Shown here: piece after piece, positions 8,258 to 16,094 of the stretch
How positions within the stretch are numbered: position 1 is the stretch's first letter
Layout of the letters: the number at the start of each line of letters is the position of its first letter
Source of the DNA: DASRZM01 sp035686365
GTDB taxonomy: Bacteria > Pseudomonadota > Gammaproteobacteria > Xanthomonadales > Xanthomonadaceae
Length of the DNA: 64,000 bases
Assembly: GCA_035686365.1 (NCBI GenBank)
Contig: DASRZM010000094.1
Location: 1-64,000, forward strand
Reading direction: 5' to 3'
Notes under the pieces: generated by a model
Told to the model about the DNA's origin: nothing
The model's database searches: none
The model's input: only the letters and a program-made list of their open reading frames with translations
Position numbers and translations under genes: made by a program

Positions 8258-8767
8258 ATGAGTAGTCATGATCGCGAGAATTCCGACGGCCTGCTGGAGA
8301 AGCTGGTCGCCGTGAACCGGGTGGCCAAGACGGTCAAGGGCGGCCGCCAGTTCACGTTCACGGCGCTGACCGTGGTCGGTGACGGCGCCGGACAGGTCGG
8401 CTTCGGTTACGGCAAGGCCCGTGAGGTGCCGGTGGCGATCCAGAAATCCATGGAAGCCGCCCGCAAGAACATGGCTGCGGTGGAGCTGAACAACGGCACG
8501 CTGTGGCATCCGGTCAAGGCCGGTCACGGCGCAGCGCGGGTGTTCATGCAGCCGGCTTCCGAAGGTACCGGCGTGATCGCCGGCGGCGCCATGCGCGCGG
8601 TGCTCGAGGCCGTGGGCGTACGCAACGTGCTGGCCAAGGCCGTGGGTTCGCGCAACCCGATCAACCTGGTGCGCGCCACGATCAAGGGCCTGAAGGCGAT
8701 GCATTCCCCGGCCCACATTGCCGCCAAGCGCGGCAAGCGCGTCGAGGAGGTGCTGGGTCATGGCTAA
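8258..8767 (+). CDS. rpsE: 30S ribosomal protein S5
   Basis: 169 residues. The double-stranded-RNA-binding-like domain contains GGRQFTFTALTVVGDGAG and GFGYGKAREVPVAIQK; the C-terminal domain has GTGVIAGGAMRAVLEAVGV. S5 helps decoding accuracy and forms part of the mRNA entry channel. Its last 8 bases overlap the start of rpmD, so coupling is likely. Confidence 0.98.
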   Translation: MSSHDRENSDGLLEKLVAVNRVAKTVKGGRQFTFTALTVVGDGAGQVGFGYGKAREVPVAIQKSMEAARKNMAAVELNNGTLWHPVKAGHGAARVFMQPASEGTGVIAGGAMRAVLEAVGVRNVLAKAVGSRNPINLVRATIKGLKAMHSPAHIAAKRGKRVEEVLGHG

Positions 8768-8948
8768 GCAGGACAAAACGATCAAGGTGCGCCTGGTCAA
8801 GGGCCTGAGCGGCACGCAGCGGCGCCATCGCCTGTCGGTTCGGGCGCTGGGCCTGAACAAGATCAACGATGTGCGCGAGCTCCCCGACAACCCGAGCGTG
8901 CGCGGCCTGATCAACCAGGTGAACTACCTGGTCCGGGTCGAGGACTGA
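8760..8948 (+). CDS. rpmD: 50S ribosomal protein L30
   Basis: 62 residues from the ATG at 8760, overlapping rpsE by 8 bases. MAKQDKTIKVRLVKGLSG and RALGLNKINDVRELPD are the L30 signatures. Small ferredoxin-like protein on the 50S surface. Upstream in-frame starts lie deep inside rpsE and are rejected. Confidence 0.97.
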   Translation: MAKQDKTIKVRLVKGLSGTQRRHRLSVRALGLNKINDVRELPDNPSVRGLINQVNYLVRVED

Positions 8949-8972
8949 GTCGGACACGCCAGGAGAACTGTG

Positions 8973-9407
8973 ATGAAAATGAACACCCTCAAGCCGGCCG
9001 ACGGCGCGCGCAAGGAGCGCACGCGCGTGGGTCGCGGGATCGGGTCGGGCCTGGGCAAGACCTGCGGCCGCGGCCACAAGGGTCAGTACGCGCGTACCGG
9101 CAAGGGCAAGGTCAAGCCCGGGTTCGAGGGCGGCCAGATGCCGCTGCAGCGCCGCCTGCCCAAGGTGGGATTCCGCTCGCGCATCGCCCGAGATACCGCC
9201 GAGGTGCTGCTGTACCGGCTCGACTCGATCGAGGTTGGGACGATCGACCTGGACGCTCTGCGTAAGGCGCGGCTGATCCCGACCACGGCCAGGTACGCCA
9301 AGGTCGTGAAGAAGGGCGAGATCTCGCGCAAGGTCGTGCTCAAGGGCATCGCCGCCACGGCCGGGGCCAAGGCCGCGATCGAGGCGGCCGGCGGCAGCGT
9401 GGAGTAA
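8973..9407 (+). CDS. rplO: 50S ribosomal protein L15
   Basis: 144 residues from the ATG at 8973 (MKMNTLKPADGARKERTRVG), which has AGGAGA six bases upstream; a GTG at 8970 and an ATG at 8979 are alternatives. The glycine-rich start GRGIGSGLGKTCGRGHKGQ and FEGGQMPLQRRLPK are family motifs. Late-assembling 50S protein. Three bases before secY. Confidence 0.97.
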   Translation: MKMNTLKPADGARKERTRVGRGIGSGLGKTCGRGHKGQYARTGKGKVKPGFEGGQMPLQRRLPKVGFRSRIARDTAEVLLYRLDSIEVGTIDLDALRKARLIPTTARYAKVVKKGEISRKVVLKGIAATAGAKAAIEAAGGSVE

Positions 9408-9410
9408 GAC

Positions 9411-10754
9411 GTGGCGCAGACCTCCAGATCCGCGGCGGCGTCCCTGCTGGGCGCCGGCAAGCTCACCGAGCTCAAGCACAGGCTGCTGTTCGTGCTCGGC
9501 GCGCTGATCGTCTATCGCCTGGGAACCTACATCCCGGTCCCGGGCGTGGACCCGCAGGCGATGGTGCGGTTCATGGAGGGGCAGCAGGGGATCGTCCAGC
9601 TGTTCAACATGTTCTCCGGCGGCGCGTTGGAGCGCTTCAGCCTGTTCGCGCTCAACGTGATGCCGTACATCTCGGCCTCGATCATCATCCAGCTGTGCGC
9701 GCAGATCTTCCCGACGCTGCAGGCGATCAAGAAGGAAGGCGAGAGCGGGCGCAGGCGCATCACACAGTACACGCGCATCGGTACGATCTTCCTGTCCGTG
9801 TTCCAGTCCATGGGCGTGGCCGTCGCACTGCAGCAGCAGCAGGGCCTGGTGTATGCGCCCGGCTGGGGCTTCGTGTTCACGGCCGTGATTGCGCTCACCT
9901 CGGGGACAATGTTCCTGATGTGGCTGGGCGAGCAGGTCACCGAGCGCGGCGTCGGCAACGGCATCTCGCTGATCATCTTCGCCGGGATCGTCGCCGGGCT
10001 TCCCAGCGCGGTGGTCTCGACGCTGGAACTGGTGCGCACCGGCGAACTCTCGCCGCTGAGCGTGATCGTCATCGGTGCGATGGCCTTGGCAGTCATGTAC
10101 TTCGTGGTCTTCGTCGAGCGCGGACAGCGCCGGATTACGGTCAACTACGCCCGCCGGCAGGGCGGCCGCCAGGCCTACATGAACCAGAGCTCGCACCTGC
10201 CGCTGAAGCTGAACATGGCCGGCGTGATTCCGCCGATCTTCGCCTCCAGCCTGATCATGCTTCCGGCCACCGCCTCGACCTGGTTCGGCGAAGCCAGCCA
10301 GGCGCGCTGGCTGACCGTGCTGCAGCAGGCGCTCACGCCCGGCGAGCCGCTGTACATGATCCTGTTCGGCGCGATGATCGCCGGCTTCGCGTTCTTCTAC
10401 ACGGCGCTGGTGTTCAACGCCCAGGAGACCGCCGAAAACCTCAAGAAATCCGGCGCCCTGATTCCCGGTATCCGGCCGGGCAAGGCGACGGCCGACTATG
10501 TCGACGGCGTACTGACCCGGTTGACCGGGGTTGGCGCCCTGTACCTGGTGGCGGTGTGCCTGCTGCCCGAGGTGCTGCGCTCGACCTGGGCGGTGCCGTT
10601 CTACTTCGGTGGAACCTCGCTGCTGATCGTGGTCGTGGTGGTGATGGATTTCACCGCCCAGATCCAGGCTCACCTGATGTCGCATCAGTACGAGAGCCTG
10701 CTGAAGAAAGCCAACCTGAAGGGCGGTTCGCGCGGCGGCCTCGCGCGCGGATAG
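9411..10754 (+). CDS. secY: Protein translocase subunit SecY
   Basis: 447 residues, GTG start. Ten hydrophobic segments are visible, with the conserved GTYIPVPGVDP after TM1, the plug-region FNMFSGGALERFSLFALNVMP, LTSGTMFLMWLGEQVTERG and the cytoplasmic loop NAQETAENLKKSGALIPGIRPG. SecY forms the inner-membrane export channel with SecE and SecG; secG is in this window at 42857. Unlike E. coli, no rpmJ (L36) frame follows it: a hairpin-bearing gap of 185 bases leads to rpsM. Confidence 0.98.
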   Translation: MAQTSRSAAASLLGAGKLTELKHRLLFVLGALIVYRLGTYIPVPGVDPQAMVRFMEGQQGIVQLFNMFSGGALERFSLFALNVMPYISASIIIQLCAQIFPTLQAIKKEGESGRRRITQYTRIGTIFLSVFQSMGVAVALQQQQGLVYAPGWGFVFTAVIALTSGTMFLMWLGEQVTERGVGNGISLIIFAGIVAGLPSAVVSTLELVRTGELSPLSVIVIGAMALAVMYFVVFVERGQRRITVNYARRQGGRQAYMNQSSHLPLKLNMAGVIPPIFASSLIMLPATASTWFGEASQARWLTVLQQALTPGEPLYMILFGAMIAGFAFFYTALVFNAQETAENLKKSGALIPGIRPGKATADYVDGVLTRLTGVGALYLVAVCLLPEVLRSTWAVPFYFGGTSLLIVVVVVMDFTAQIQAHLMSHQYESLLKKANLKGGSRGGLARG

Positions 10755-10760
10755 CTGGCC

Positions 10761-10793
10761 GGGCGGGCCCCGGCCGGTGGCCGGACCCCGCCC
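10761..10793 (+). other. Long GC hairpin after secY
   Basis: Arms 10761-10775 and 10779-10793 pair over 15 positions with two mismatches around a 3-base loop, seven bases after the secY stop. No T-run follows, so it is not a canonical intrinsic terminator. It may cap the spc mRNA 3' end, serve as a processing site or attenuate transcription into the alpha genes. Confidence 0.55.
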
Positions 10794-10864
10794 GTACACA
10801 ACGCCGGAGCATGGGCACTTGCAACCCATGCCGTTCGTGGCGCGGAGCGATTTGGCGCGCCAGG

Positions 10865-10901
10865 GACTTCATTTGACCTCAAGGCCGTAGTATCATTCCT
10901 G
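10865..10901 (+). promoter_or_regulatory. Possible promoter before rpsM
   Basis: The region contains TTGACC (10873-10878) and TAGTATCAT (10888-10896), about 45 bases before the rpsM start. The spacing of the two hexamers is too short for a standard sigma-70 promoter; TTCATT (10868-10873) with TATCAT (10891-10896) at 17 bases is a weaker alternative. A promoter here would fit the separation of the alpha block from secY by 185 bases. Confidence 0.3.
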
Positions 10902-10939
10902 ATTCACTGCGCTAAACAGCTTCCGGAGAACCCTTCCCC

Positions 10940-11296
10940 ATGGCGCGCATTGCGGGTGTCAACCTGCCGGTCCAGAAACACGTCTGGGTCGGGCTGCAGA
11001 CCATCTTCGGCATCGGCCGTACCCGGTCGAGGAAGCTCTGCGAAACCGCGGGGGTCGATCCCTCGACCAGGATCAAGGACCTGACCGAATCCGAGGTCGA
11101 GCGCATTCGCGCCGAGGTCGGCAAGTTCGTCGTCGAGGGCGACCTGCGTCGCGAGGTAGGAATCTCGATCAAGCGGCTGATGGATCTGGGCAGCTACCGC
11201 GGCCTGCGTCACCGCCGTGGCCTGCCGGTCCGCGGCCAGCGGACCCGAACCAATGCCCGCACCCGCAAGGGTCCGCGCCGCCAGATGAGGAAGTAA
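10940..11296 (+). CDS. rpsM: 30S ribosomal protein S13
   Basis: 118 residues, the E. coli length. MARIAGVNLPVQKHVWVG, a helix-hairpin-helix segment, and the basic tail RGLPVRGQRTRTNARTRKG are typical. S13 contacts P-site tRNA and forms bridges to the 50S. First gene of the alpha block, ten bases before rpsK. Confidence 0.98.
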   Translation: MARIAGVNLPVQKHVWVGLQTIFGIGRTRSRKLCETAGVDPSTRIKDLTESEVERIRAEVGKFVVEGDLRREVGISIKRLMDLGSYRGLRHRRGLPVRGQRTRTNARTRKGPRRQMRK

Positions 11297-11306
11297 GGAC
11301 CAGTCC

Positions 11307-11699
11307 ATGGCAAAGCCAGCTGCCGCCAAGACCAAGAAGAAGGCCCGGCGCGTCGTCACCGACGGCGTCGCCCACATCCAGGCCTCGTTCAACAACACGA
11401 TCATCACGATCACCGACCGCCAGGGCAACGCGCTGTCTTGGGCGACCTCGGGCGGTGCCGGTTTCCGCGGCTCGCGCAAGTCGACCCCGTTCGCGGCACA
11501 GGTCGCGGCCGAGAAGGCCGGGCGCGCCGCGATGGACTACGGCGTCAAGACCCTGGAGGTACGCATCAAGGGCCCCGGCCCGGGCCGGGAGTCGGCGGTG
11601 CGTTCGCTCAACGCAATCGGGTACAAGATCCTGAACATCCTGGATGTGACTCCGATCCCTCACAACGGCTGCCGGCCGCCCAAGAAGCGCCGCGTCTGA
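11307..11699 (+). CDS. rpsK: 30S ribosomal protein S11
   Basis: 130 residues (E. coli 129). Has a lysine-rich start, then GVAHIQASFNNTIITITDRQ, and ends VTPIPHNGCRPPKKRRV. S11 lies on the 30S platform near the E-site. Eleven bases before rpsD. Confidence 0.98.
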   Translation: MAKPAAAKTKKKARRVVTDGVAHIQASFNNTIITITDRQGNALSWATSGGAGFRGSRKSTPFAAQVAAEKAGRAAMDYGVKTLEVRIKGPGPGRESAVRSLNAIGYKILNILDVTPIPHNGCRPPKKRRV

Positions 11700-11710
11700 G
11701 GAGCTAGAAC

Positions 11711-12337
11711 ATGGCACGCTACATCGGCCCCACCTGCAAGCTGGCCCGGCGCGAGGGCACCGACCTCGGGCTCAAGAGCCCGGCGCGCGCACTCGATTCC
11801 AAGTGCAAGCTCGAGCAGAAGCCTGGCCAGCAGGGCACCGGCCGCAAGGGCAAGCTTTCCGATTACGCCGTCCAGCTGCGCGAGAAGCAGAAGGTCAAGC
11901 GCATCTATGGCCTGCTGGAGCGCCAGTTCCGTACGTACTACCGGAAGGCGTCGACCGGCAAGGGCAACACCGGCGAGACCCTGCTGCAGATGCTCGAGCG
12001 CAGGCTCGACAATGTCGTCTATCGCATGGGTTTCGCGGTCACGCGCGCCCAGGCCCGGCAGCTGGTTTCCCATTGCGGCGTCCAGGTCAACGGCAGGAGC
12101 GTCAACCTGCCTTCCTACCAGGTCAAGCCTGGCGACGCGATCACCCTGACCGAGCGTGCGCAGAAGCAGCTGCGCGTCCAGGAAGCCCTGACGCTCGCAC
12201 AGGAGATGGATCTGGCACCGGCCTGGGTCGAGGTCGACGCCAAGAAGTTCAGCGGCGTCTTCAAGACGGTGCCGGAGCGCTCCGATCTGCCCTCGGACAT
12301 CAACGAGAACCTGATCGTCGAGCTGTACTCGAAGTAA
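11711..12337 (+). CDS. rpsD: 30S ribosomal protein S4
   Basis: 208 residues (E. coli 206). MARYIGPTCKLARREG at the start; the S4 RNA-binding domain is around residues 95-160 with LERRLDNVVYRMGFAVTRAQ and ARQLVSHCGVQVNGRSVN. S4 is a primary 16S rRNA binder and in E. coli the translational repressor of the alpha operon. It has no zinc-type cysteine cluster. Twenty bases before rpoA. Confidence 0.98.
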   Translation: MARYIGPTCKLARREGTDLGLKSPARALDSKCKLEQKPGQQGTGRKGKLSDYAVQLREKQKVKRIYGLLERQFRTYYRKASTGKGNTGETLLQMLERRLDNVVYRMGFAVTRAQARQLVSHCGVQVNGRSVNLPSYQVKPGDAITLTERAQKQLRVQEALTLAQEMDLAPAWVEVDAKKFSGVFKTVPERSDLPSDINENLIVELYSK

Positions 12338-12357
12338 CCATCCAGGAGATTCGCGAA

Positions 12358-13353
12358 ATGTCGGTTTCCGCCAATTCGGTGCTGCGCCCGCGCGGCATCG
12401 AGATCGAACGCCTCGCTGCCAACCGCGCAAAAGTCGTGGTTGAGCCGCTCGAGCGCGGCTATGGCCATACGCTCGGAAACGCGCTGCGTCGCGTACTTCT
12501 GTCCTCGATCCCGGGTTTTGCGATCACCGAGGTCGAAATCGACGGCGTACTGCACGAGTACACCACCGTGGAAGGCCTGCAGGAGGACGTCATCGAAGTC
12601 CTGCTGAACCTCAAGGACGTCGCCATCCGCATGCACAACACCGACTCCACGGTGCTGACGCTGGACAAGGACGGGACCGGCCCGGTGACCGCTGGCGACA
12701 TCCAGGTCGACCATAACGTCGAGATCGTCAATCCGGAGCACGTGATCTGCCACCTGACCAAGGAGGGCGGCATCAACATGCGGCTGAAGGTCGAGCGTGG
12801 CTTCGGATACCAGCCGGCTTCCACCCGCATGGCACCCGATGCCGAGACGCGGGCGATCGGACGGCTGATGCTCGACGCCTCCTTCTGCCCGGTCCGTCGC
12901 GTCGCCTACGCGGTCGAGGCCGCGCGAGTCGAACAGCGCACCGACCTGGACAAGCTGGTCCTGGATATAGAGACCAACGGCACCATCGACGCCGAGGAAG
13001 CGGTACGTACCGCGGCGGACATCCTCTCCGACCAGCTGTCGGTGTTCGGCGATTTCACGCAGCGCGAGCGTGGCGTGGCGAAGCCGGCGACCGCCGGTGT
13101 GGATCCGGTGCTGCTGCGTCCGATCGACGACCTGGAGCTGACCGTCCGCTCGGCCAACTGCCTGAAGGCCGAAAACATCTACTACATCGGCGACCTCATC
13201 CAGAAGACCGAGGTCGAGCTGCTGAAGACGCCGAATCTGGGCAAGAAGTCGCTGACCGAGATCAAGGAAGTGCTGGCCCAGCGCGGGCTGTCCCTGGGCA
13301 TGAAGCTCGAAGGCTGGCCACCGGTCGGCCTGCAGAACACGATGATGGGCTGA
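12358..13353 (+). CDS. rpoA: DNA-directed RNA polymerase subunit alpha
   Basis: 331 residues from the ATG at 12358, preceded by CAGGAGA. The N-terminal dimerisation domain has EPLERGYGHTLGNALRRVLL and EVEIDGVLHEYTTVEG; a linker follows residue 235, then the C-terminal domain with DLELTVRSANCLKAENIYY and TPNLGKKSLTEIKEVL, which binds UP elements and activators. It assembles the polymerase core. Longer frames running back into rpsD are out of context. It sits between rpsD and rplQ as in other proteobacteria. Confidence 0.98.
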   Translation: MSVSANSVLRPRGIEIERLAANRAKVVVEPLERGYGHTLGNALRRVLLSSIPGFAITEVEIDGVLHEYTTVEGLQEDVIEVLLNLKDVAIRMHNTDSTVLTLDKDGTGPVTAGDIQVDHNVEIVNPEHVICHLTKEGGINMRLKVERGFGYQPASTRMAPDAETRAIGRLMLDASFCPVRRVAYAVEAARVEQRTDLDKLVLDIETNGTIDAEEAVRTAADILSDQLSVFGDFTQRERGVAKPATAGVDPVLLRPIDDLELTVRSANCLKAENIYYIGDLIQKTEVELLKTPNLGKKSLTEIKEVLAQRGLSLGMKLEGWPPVGLQNTMMG

Positions 13354-13386
13354 GCGGTCCGTCGCAGATCTGAAGGATAAACGACC

Positions 13387-13773
13387 ATGCGCCACCTCAA
13401 GTCCGGACGCAAATTCAACCGCACCAGCGCCCATCGCCAGTCGATGTTCCGCAACATGGCGGCCTCGCTGTTCAAGCACGAGCTGATCCGCACCACCCTG
13501 CCCAAGGCGAAGGAACTGCGCCGCGTGGCCGAGCCCCTGATCACGCTGGCCAAGTCCGACGGTGTCGCCAACCGGCGCCTGGCGTTCTCGCGGCTGCGCG
13601 ACAAGGATGCGGTCGGCAAGCTGTTCGTCGAGCTGGGCCCGCGCTATCGCGAGCGCAAGGGCGGATACCTGCGCATCCTCAAGTGCGGCTTCCGCGACGG
13701 CGATGCCGCGCCCATGGCCTACGTCGAACTGGTCGATCGTCCCGGCGCGCCGGGCGCCGATGCCGCCGACTGA
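13387..13773 (+). CDS. rplQ: 50S ribosomal protein L17
   Basis: 128 residues (E. coli 127). MRHLKSGRKFNRTSAHRQSM is the family start; later GGYLRILKCGFRDGDAAPMA. L17 lies near the tunnel exit. Last gene of the large ribosomal cluster, followed by a strong hairpin at 13803. Confidence 0.98.
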   Translation: MRHLKSGRKFNRTSAHRQSMFRNMAASLFKHELIRTTLPKAKELRRVAEPLITLAKSDGVANRRLAFSRLRDKDAVGKLFVELGPRYRERKGGYLRILKCGFRDGDAAPMAYVELVDRPGAPGADAAD

Positions 13774-13802
13774 AGCCGCTGGCGGCCCCTGGCAGTTGCT
13801 CC

Positions 13803-13830
13803 CGAAACCCCGGACCCGTCCGGGGTTTCG
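13803..13830 (+). terminator. Terminator-like hairpin closing the ribosomal cluster
   Basis: A perfect 12-base-pair inverted repeat (arms 13803-13814 and 13819-13830, starting CGAAACCCCGGA) with the loop CCCG begins 29 bases after rplQ. The T-tract is short (TTT inside the arm), so it may work with Rho or as a 3'-end stabiliser, but its place is right for the end of the operon. Confidence 0.75.
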
Positions 13831-13903
13831 CGTCTGCGGGGCTCGCGCGAACTTTCCCGCGCAGGCATAGTCCATCCACTGCCCCCACGCGCTGTCCGAA
13901 TTC

Positions 13904-14416
13904 GTGAAGCTCTCGAAACTGCCGTTCCGCCTCGGTTTCCTGATCGGCCTGCTGGCCTGCGCCGCGCTGGTGGGCTATGCCCTGTACCTGCAGCACCGGG
14001 CATTCCTGGACCCGTGTCCGCTGTGCATCCTGCAGCGGGTGGCATTCGTGCTGCTGGGCGCCGTGTTCCTGCTGGGCCTGCTGCACAACCCCGGCAGACT
14101 GGGCCGCCGCGTTTACGGCCTGATGGCGCTGGTGGCGGCCGGAACCGGCAGCGCCATCGCCGGACGCCACCTGTGGCTGCAGTCGCTGCCGGCTGACCAG
14201 GTGCCGGCCTGCGGGCCGGGCCTGGAGTACATGCTCGAGGCCTTCCCGCTGTCGAAGACCCTGCAGATGGTGCTGCACGGCTCCGGCGAGTGCGCCAAGG
14301 TGGACTGGATTTTCCTGGGCCTGTCGATGCCGGCCTGGACGCTGGTCTGGTACGTGCTGCTCGGCGCCTGGGCCCTGTGGCTGGGCTTCCGCGGCCCGGC
14401 GCGCGGCGCCGGCTGA
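13904..14416 (+). CDS. dsbB: Disulfide bond formation protein DsbB
   Basis: 170 residues with a GTG start. Four membrane helices are visible. The first periplasmic loop carries the quinone-linked pair C38-P-L-C41 and the second the pair C103/C130, matching the positions that reoxidise DsbA in E. coli. Electrons pass from DsbA through these cysteines to ubiquinone in the inner membrane. No dsbA is adjacent. It starts 73 bases after the ribosomal terminator and is followed by a dispersed repeat (14461-14640). Confidence 0.95.
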   Translation: MKLSKLPFRLGFLIGLLACAALVGYALYLQHRAFLDPCPLCILQRVAFVLLGAVFLLGLLHNPGRLGRRVYGLMALVAAGTGSAIAGRHLWLQSLPADQVPACGPGLEYMLEAFPLSKTLQMVLHGSGECAKVDWIFLGLSMPAWTLVWYVLLGAWALWLGFRGPARGAG

Positions 14417-14460
14417 GCGGCCGCGCAGCGGGGCCGCAAAGGGCCTCGGCGTCGCCTAGG

Positions 14461-14640
14461 GAAGCTCTGAACGGGTTCAGAGGTTCGCGCGCCATGGATG
14501 GCGCGCTCGTGGATCCAGCACACACGTGGTGGATCCGGCGGAGCCGGGTCCGGACATGCGCCGGCCCCGGCGAGTCTGATCCAGCCTGTCCTGAGCCTGT
14601 CGAGGGGTCCAGGATGGACTTGATCGGACCTGTCCTGGGG
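14461..14640 (+). repeat. Dispersed palindromic repeat, copy 1
   Basis: Intergenic element between dsbB and the DAHP synthase gene. It holds two perfect palindromes in a row: CTCTGAAC-GG-GTTCAGAG (14465-14482) and GCGCGCCAT-GG-ATGGCGCGC (14487-14506), then a GC-rich block around GATCCGGCGGAGCCGGGTCC (from 14532) and CGGACATGCGCCGG. The tail contains CTGTCCTGAGCCTGTCGAGG (14586-14605), which resembles a short repeat common in many proteobacterial genomes. The same core recurs at 18222 (plus) and 26822 (minus). The outer limits are approximate. Confidence 0.8.
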
Positions 14641-14677
14641 GCCGGTTTGCGGCTCCCGGGGCCTGTGGCATGATGCG

Positions 14678-16090
14678 ATGATGCATCGCACAAGAGCGCG
14701 GTTTCCCGCCATGGTGCCCACCGATCGACCGGCAATCAGCGCAGTCCAGCAGCCCGAGGGCTGGTCGCCGGGCTCGTGGCGTGAAAAGCCCGCCCTGCAG
14801 CTTCCGACCTATGACGATGCGTCGGCCCTGGCGCGGGCGCTGGACATCCTGGCGGCGTTGCCGCCTCTGGTGACCTCCTGGGAGATCCTGGCGCTGAAGC
14901 GGCAGCTGGCCGAGGCCCAGGACGGCCGTCGCTTCGTCCTCCAGGGAGGTGAGTGCGCCGAGAGCTTCGACGACTGCGAATCGGGGCTGATCTCCAACCG
15001 CCTGAAGGTCCTGCTGCAGATGAGCCTGGTGCTGGTGCACGGACTGCGCCTGCCCGTGGTCCGGGTCGGGCGCTTTGCCGGCCAGTATGCGAAGCCGCGT
15101 TCAATCGACCTGGAAGCGCGCGACGGGGTCGAGCTGCCGAGCTACCGCGGGGACCTGATCAATGCCGCGCCGTTCGACGCCCAGTCCAGGCGACCGGATC
15201 CGATGCGGATGGTGCAGGGGCACTCGCGCTCGGCGATGACGATGAATTTCGTCCGCGCGCTGATCGACGGCGGCTTTGCCGACCTGCACCATCCCGAATA
15301 CTGGGACCTGTCTTGGGTGGGCCATTCGCCGCTGGCCGGCGACTACCAGCGCATGGTCGCCTCCATTGGCGAAGCGGTCCGCTTCATGGAGACCCTGTCG
15401 GGCGAGGAAGTCCACAACCTCAACCGGGTCGATTTCTACACCTCCCACGAGGCCCTGTTGCTGCATTACGAGCAGGCACTCACGCGGCAGGTGCCGCGCC
15501 AGTGGGGCTGGTTCAACCTGTCCACGCATTATCCGTGGATCGGGATGCGCACGGCGGCACTGGACGGCGCGCACACCGAATACATGCGCGGCATCCGCAA
15601 TCCGATCGGCGTCAAGATCGGCCCCTCGGTCGAGCCCGACGCGCTGCTGCGGCTGGTCGAGGTGCTCAATCCGGAAAACGAACCGGGCCGGCTCTCGCTG
15701 ATCCACCGCATCGGCTCGGGCAAGGTCGTCGAGCGCCTTCCGCCGCTGCTCGAGGCGGTCAGGCGAGAAGGCCATCGTGTGCTGTGGATCTGCGATCCGA
15801 TGCACGGCAATACCGAGATGACGCCCGGTGGCGTCAAGACCCGCCGCTTCGACAACATCCGCAGCGAGCTGGAGGCCGCGTTCGAGCTGCACGCCGCAGC
15901 CGGCACCCGCCTGGGCGGCGTCCACCTGGAGCTGACCGGCGAGGACGTCACCGAATGCCTGGGTGGCGCGCGCGCGCTCACCGAGTCGGACCTGGCCCGC
16001 GCCTACCGCTCGACCGTGGACCCCAGGCTCAATTACGAGCAGTCGCTCGAACTGGCGATGCTGATCGTACGCAAGCGGGGCCAGTGCTGA
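14678..16090 (+). CDS. 3-deoxy-7-phosphoheptulonate synthase, class II
   Basis: 470 residues from 14678; an ATG at 14711 would give 459 and is equally plausible, as the conserved region begins at WSPGSWREKPALQ. The enzyme condenses phosphoenolpyruvate and erythrose 4-phosphate at the entry of the shikimate pathway. Class II (plant/actinobacterial type) motifs are visible: VLQGGECAESF, GRFAGQYAKPRS, THYPWIGMRTA, VKIGPS, CDPMHGNTE and GGVHLELTGEDVTECLGG. Cysteine 98 or so in GGECAE and the histidine and glutamate of the later motifs are the expected metal ligands. It stands alone, ending 4 bases from the convergent amidase gene. No class I aroF/G/H-type gene is in the window. Confidence 0.93.
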   Translation: MMHRTRARFPAMVPTDRPAISAVQQPEGWSPGSWREKPALQLPTYDDASALARALDILAALPPLVTSWEILALKRQLAEAQDGRRFVLQGGECAESFDDCESGLISNRLKVLLQMSLVLVHGLRLPVVRVGRFAGQYAKPRSIDLEARDGVELPSYRGDLINAAPFDAQSRRPDPMRMVQGHSRSAMTMNFVRALIDGGFADLHHPEYWDLSWVGHSPLAGDYQRMVASIGEAVRFMETLSGEEVHNLNRVDFYTSHEALLLHYEQALTRQVPRQWGWFNLSTHYPWIGMRTAALDGAHTEYMRGIRNPIGVKIGPSVEPDALLRLVEVLNPENEPGRLSLIHRIGSGKVVERLPPLLEAVRREGHRVLWICDPMHGNTEMTPGGVKTRRFDNIRSELEAAFELHAAAGTRLGGVHLELTGEDVTECLGGARALTESDLARAYRSTVDPRLNYEQSLELAMLIVRKRGQC

Positions 16091-16094
16091 GGGC

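Noticed and set aside
8682..10829. A 715-codon minus-strand frame over rpmD, rplO and secY
   Set aside because: Overlaps three conserved genes; composition is that of an antisense shadow.
13803..13830. Reading this hairpin as part of a repeat or attachment site
   Set aside because: It occurs once and sits right after the last gene of the ribosomal cluster, so a terminator or 3'-end role is simpler.
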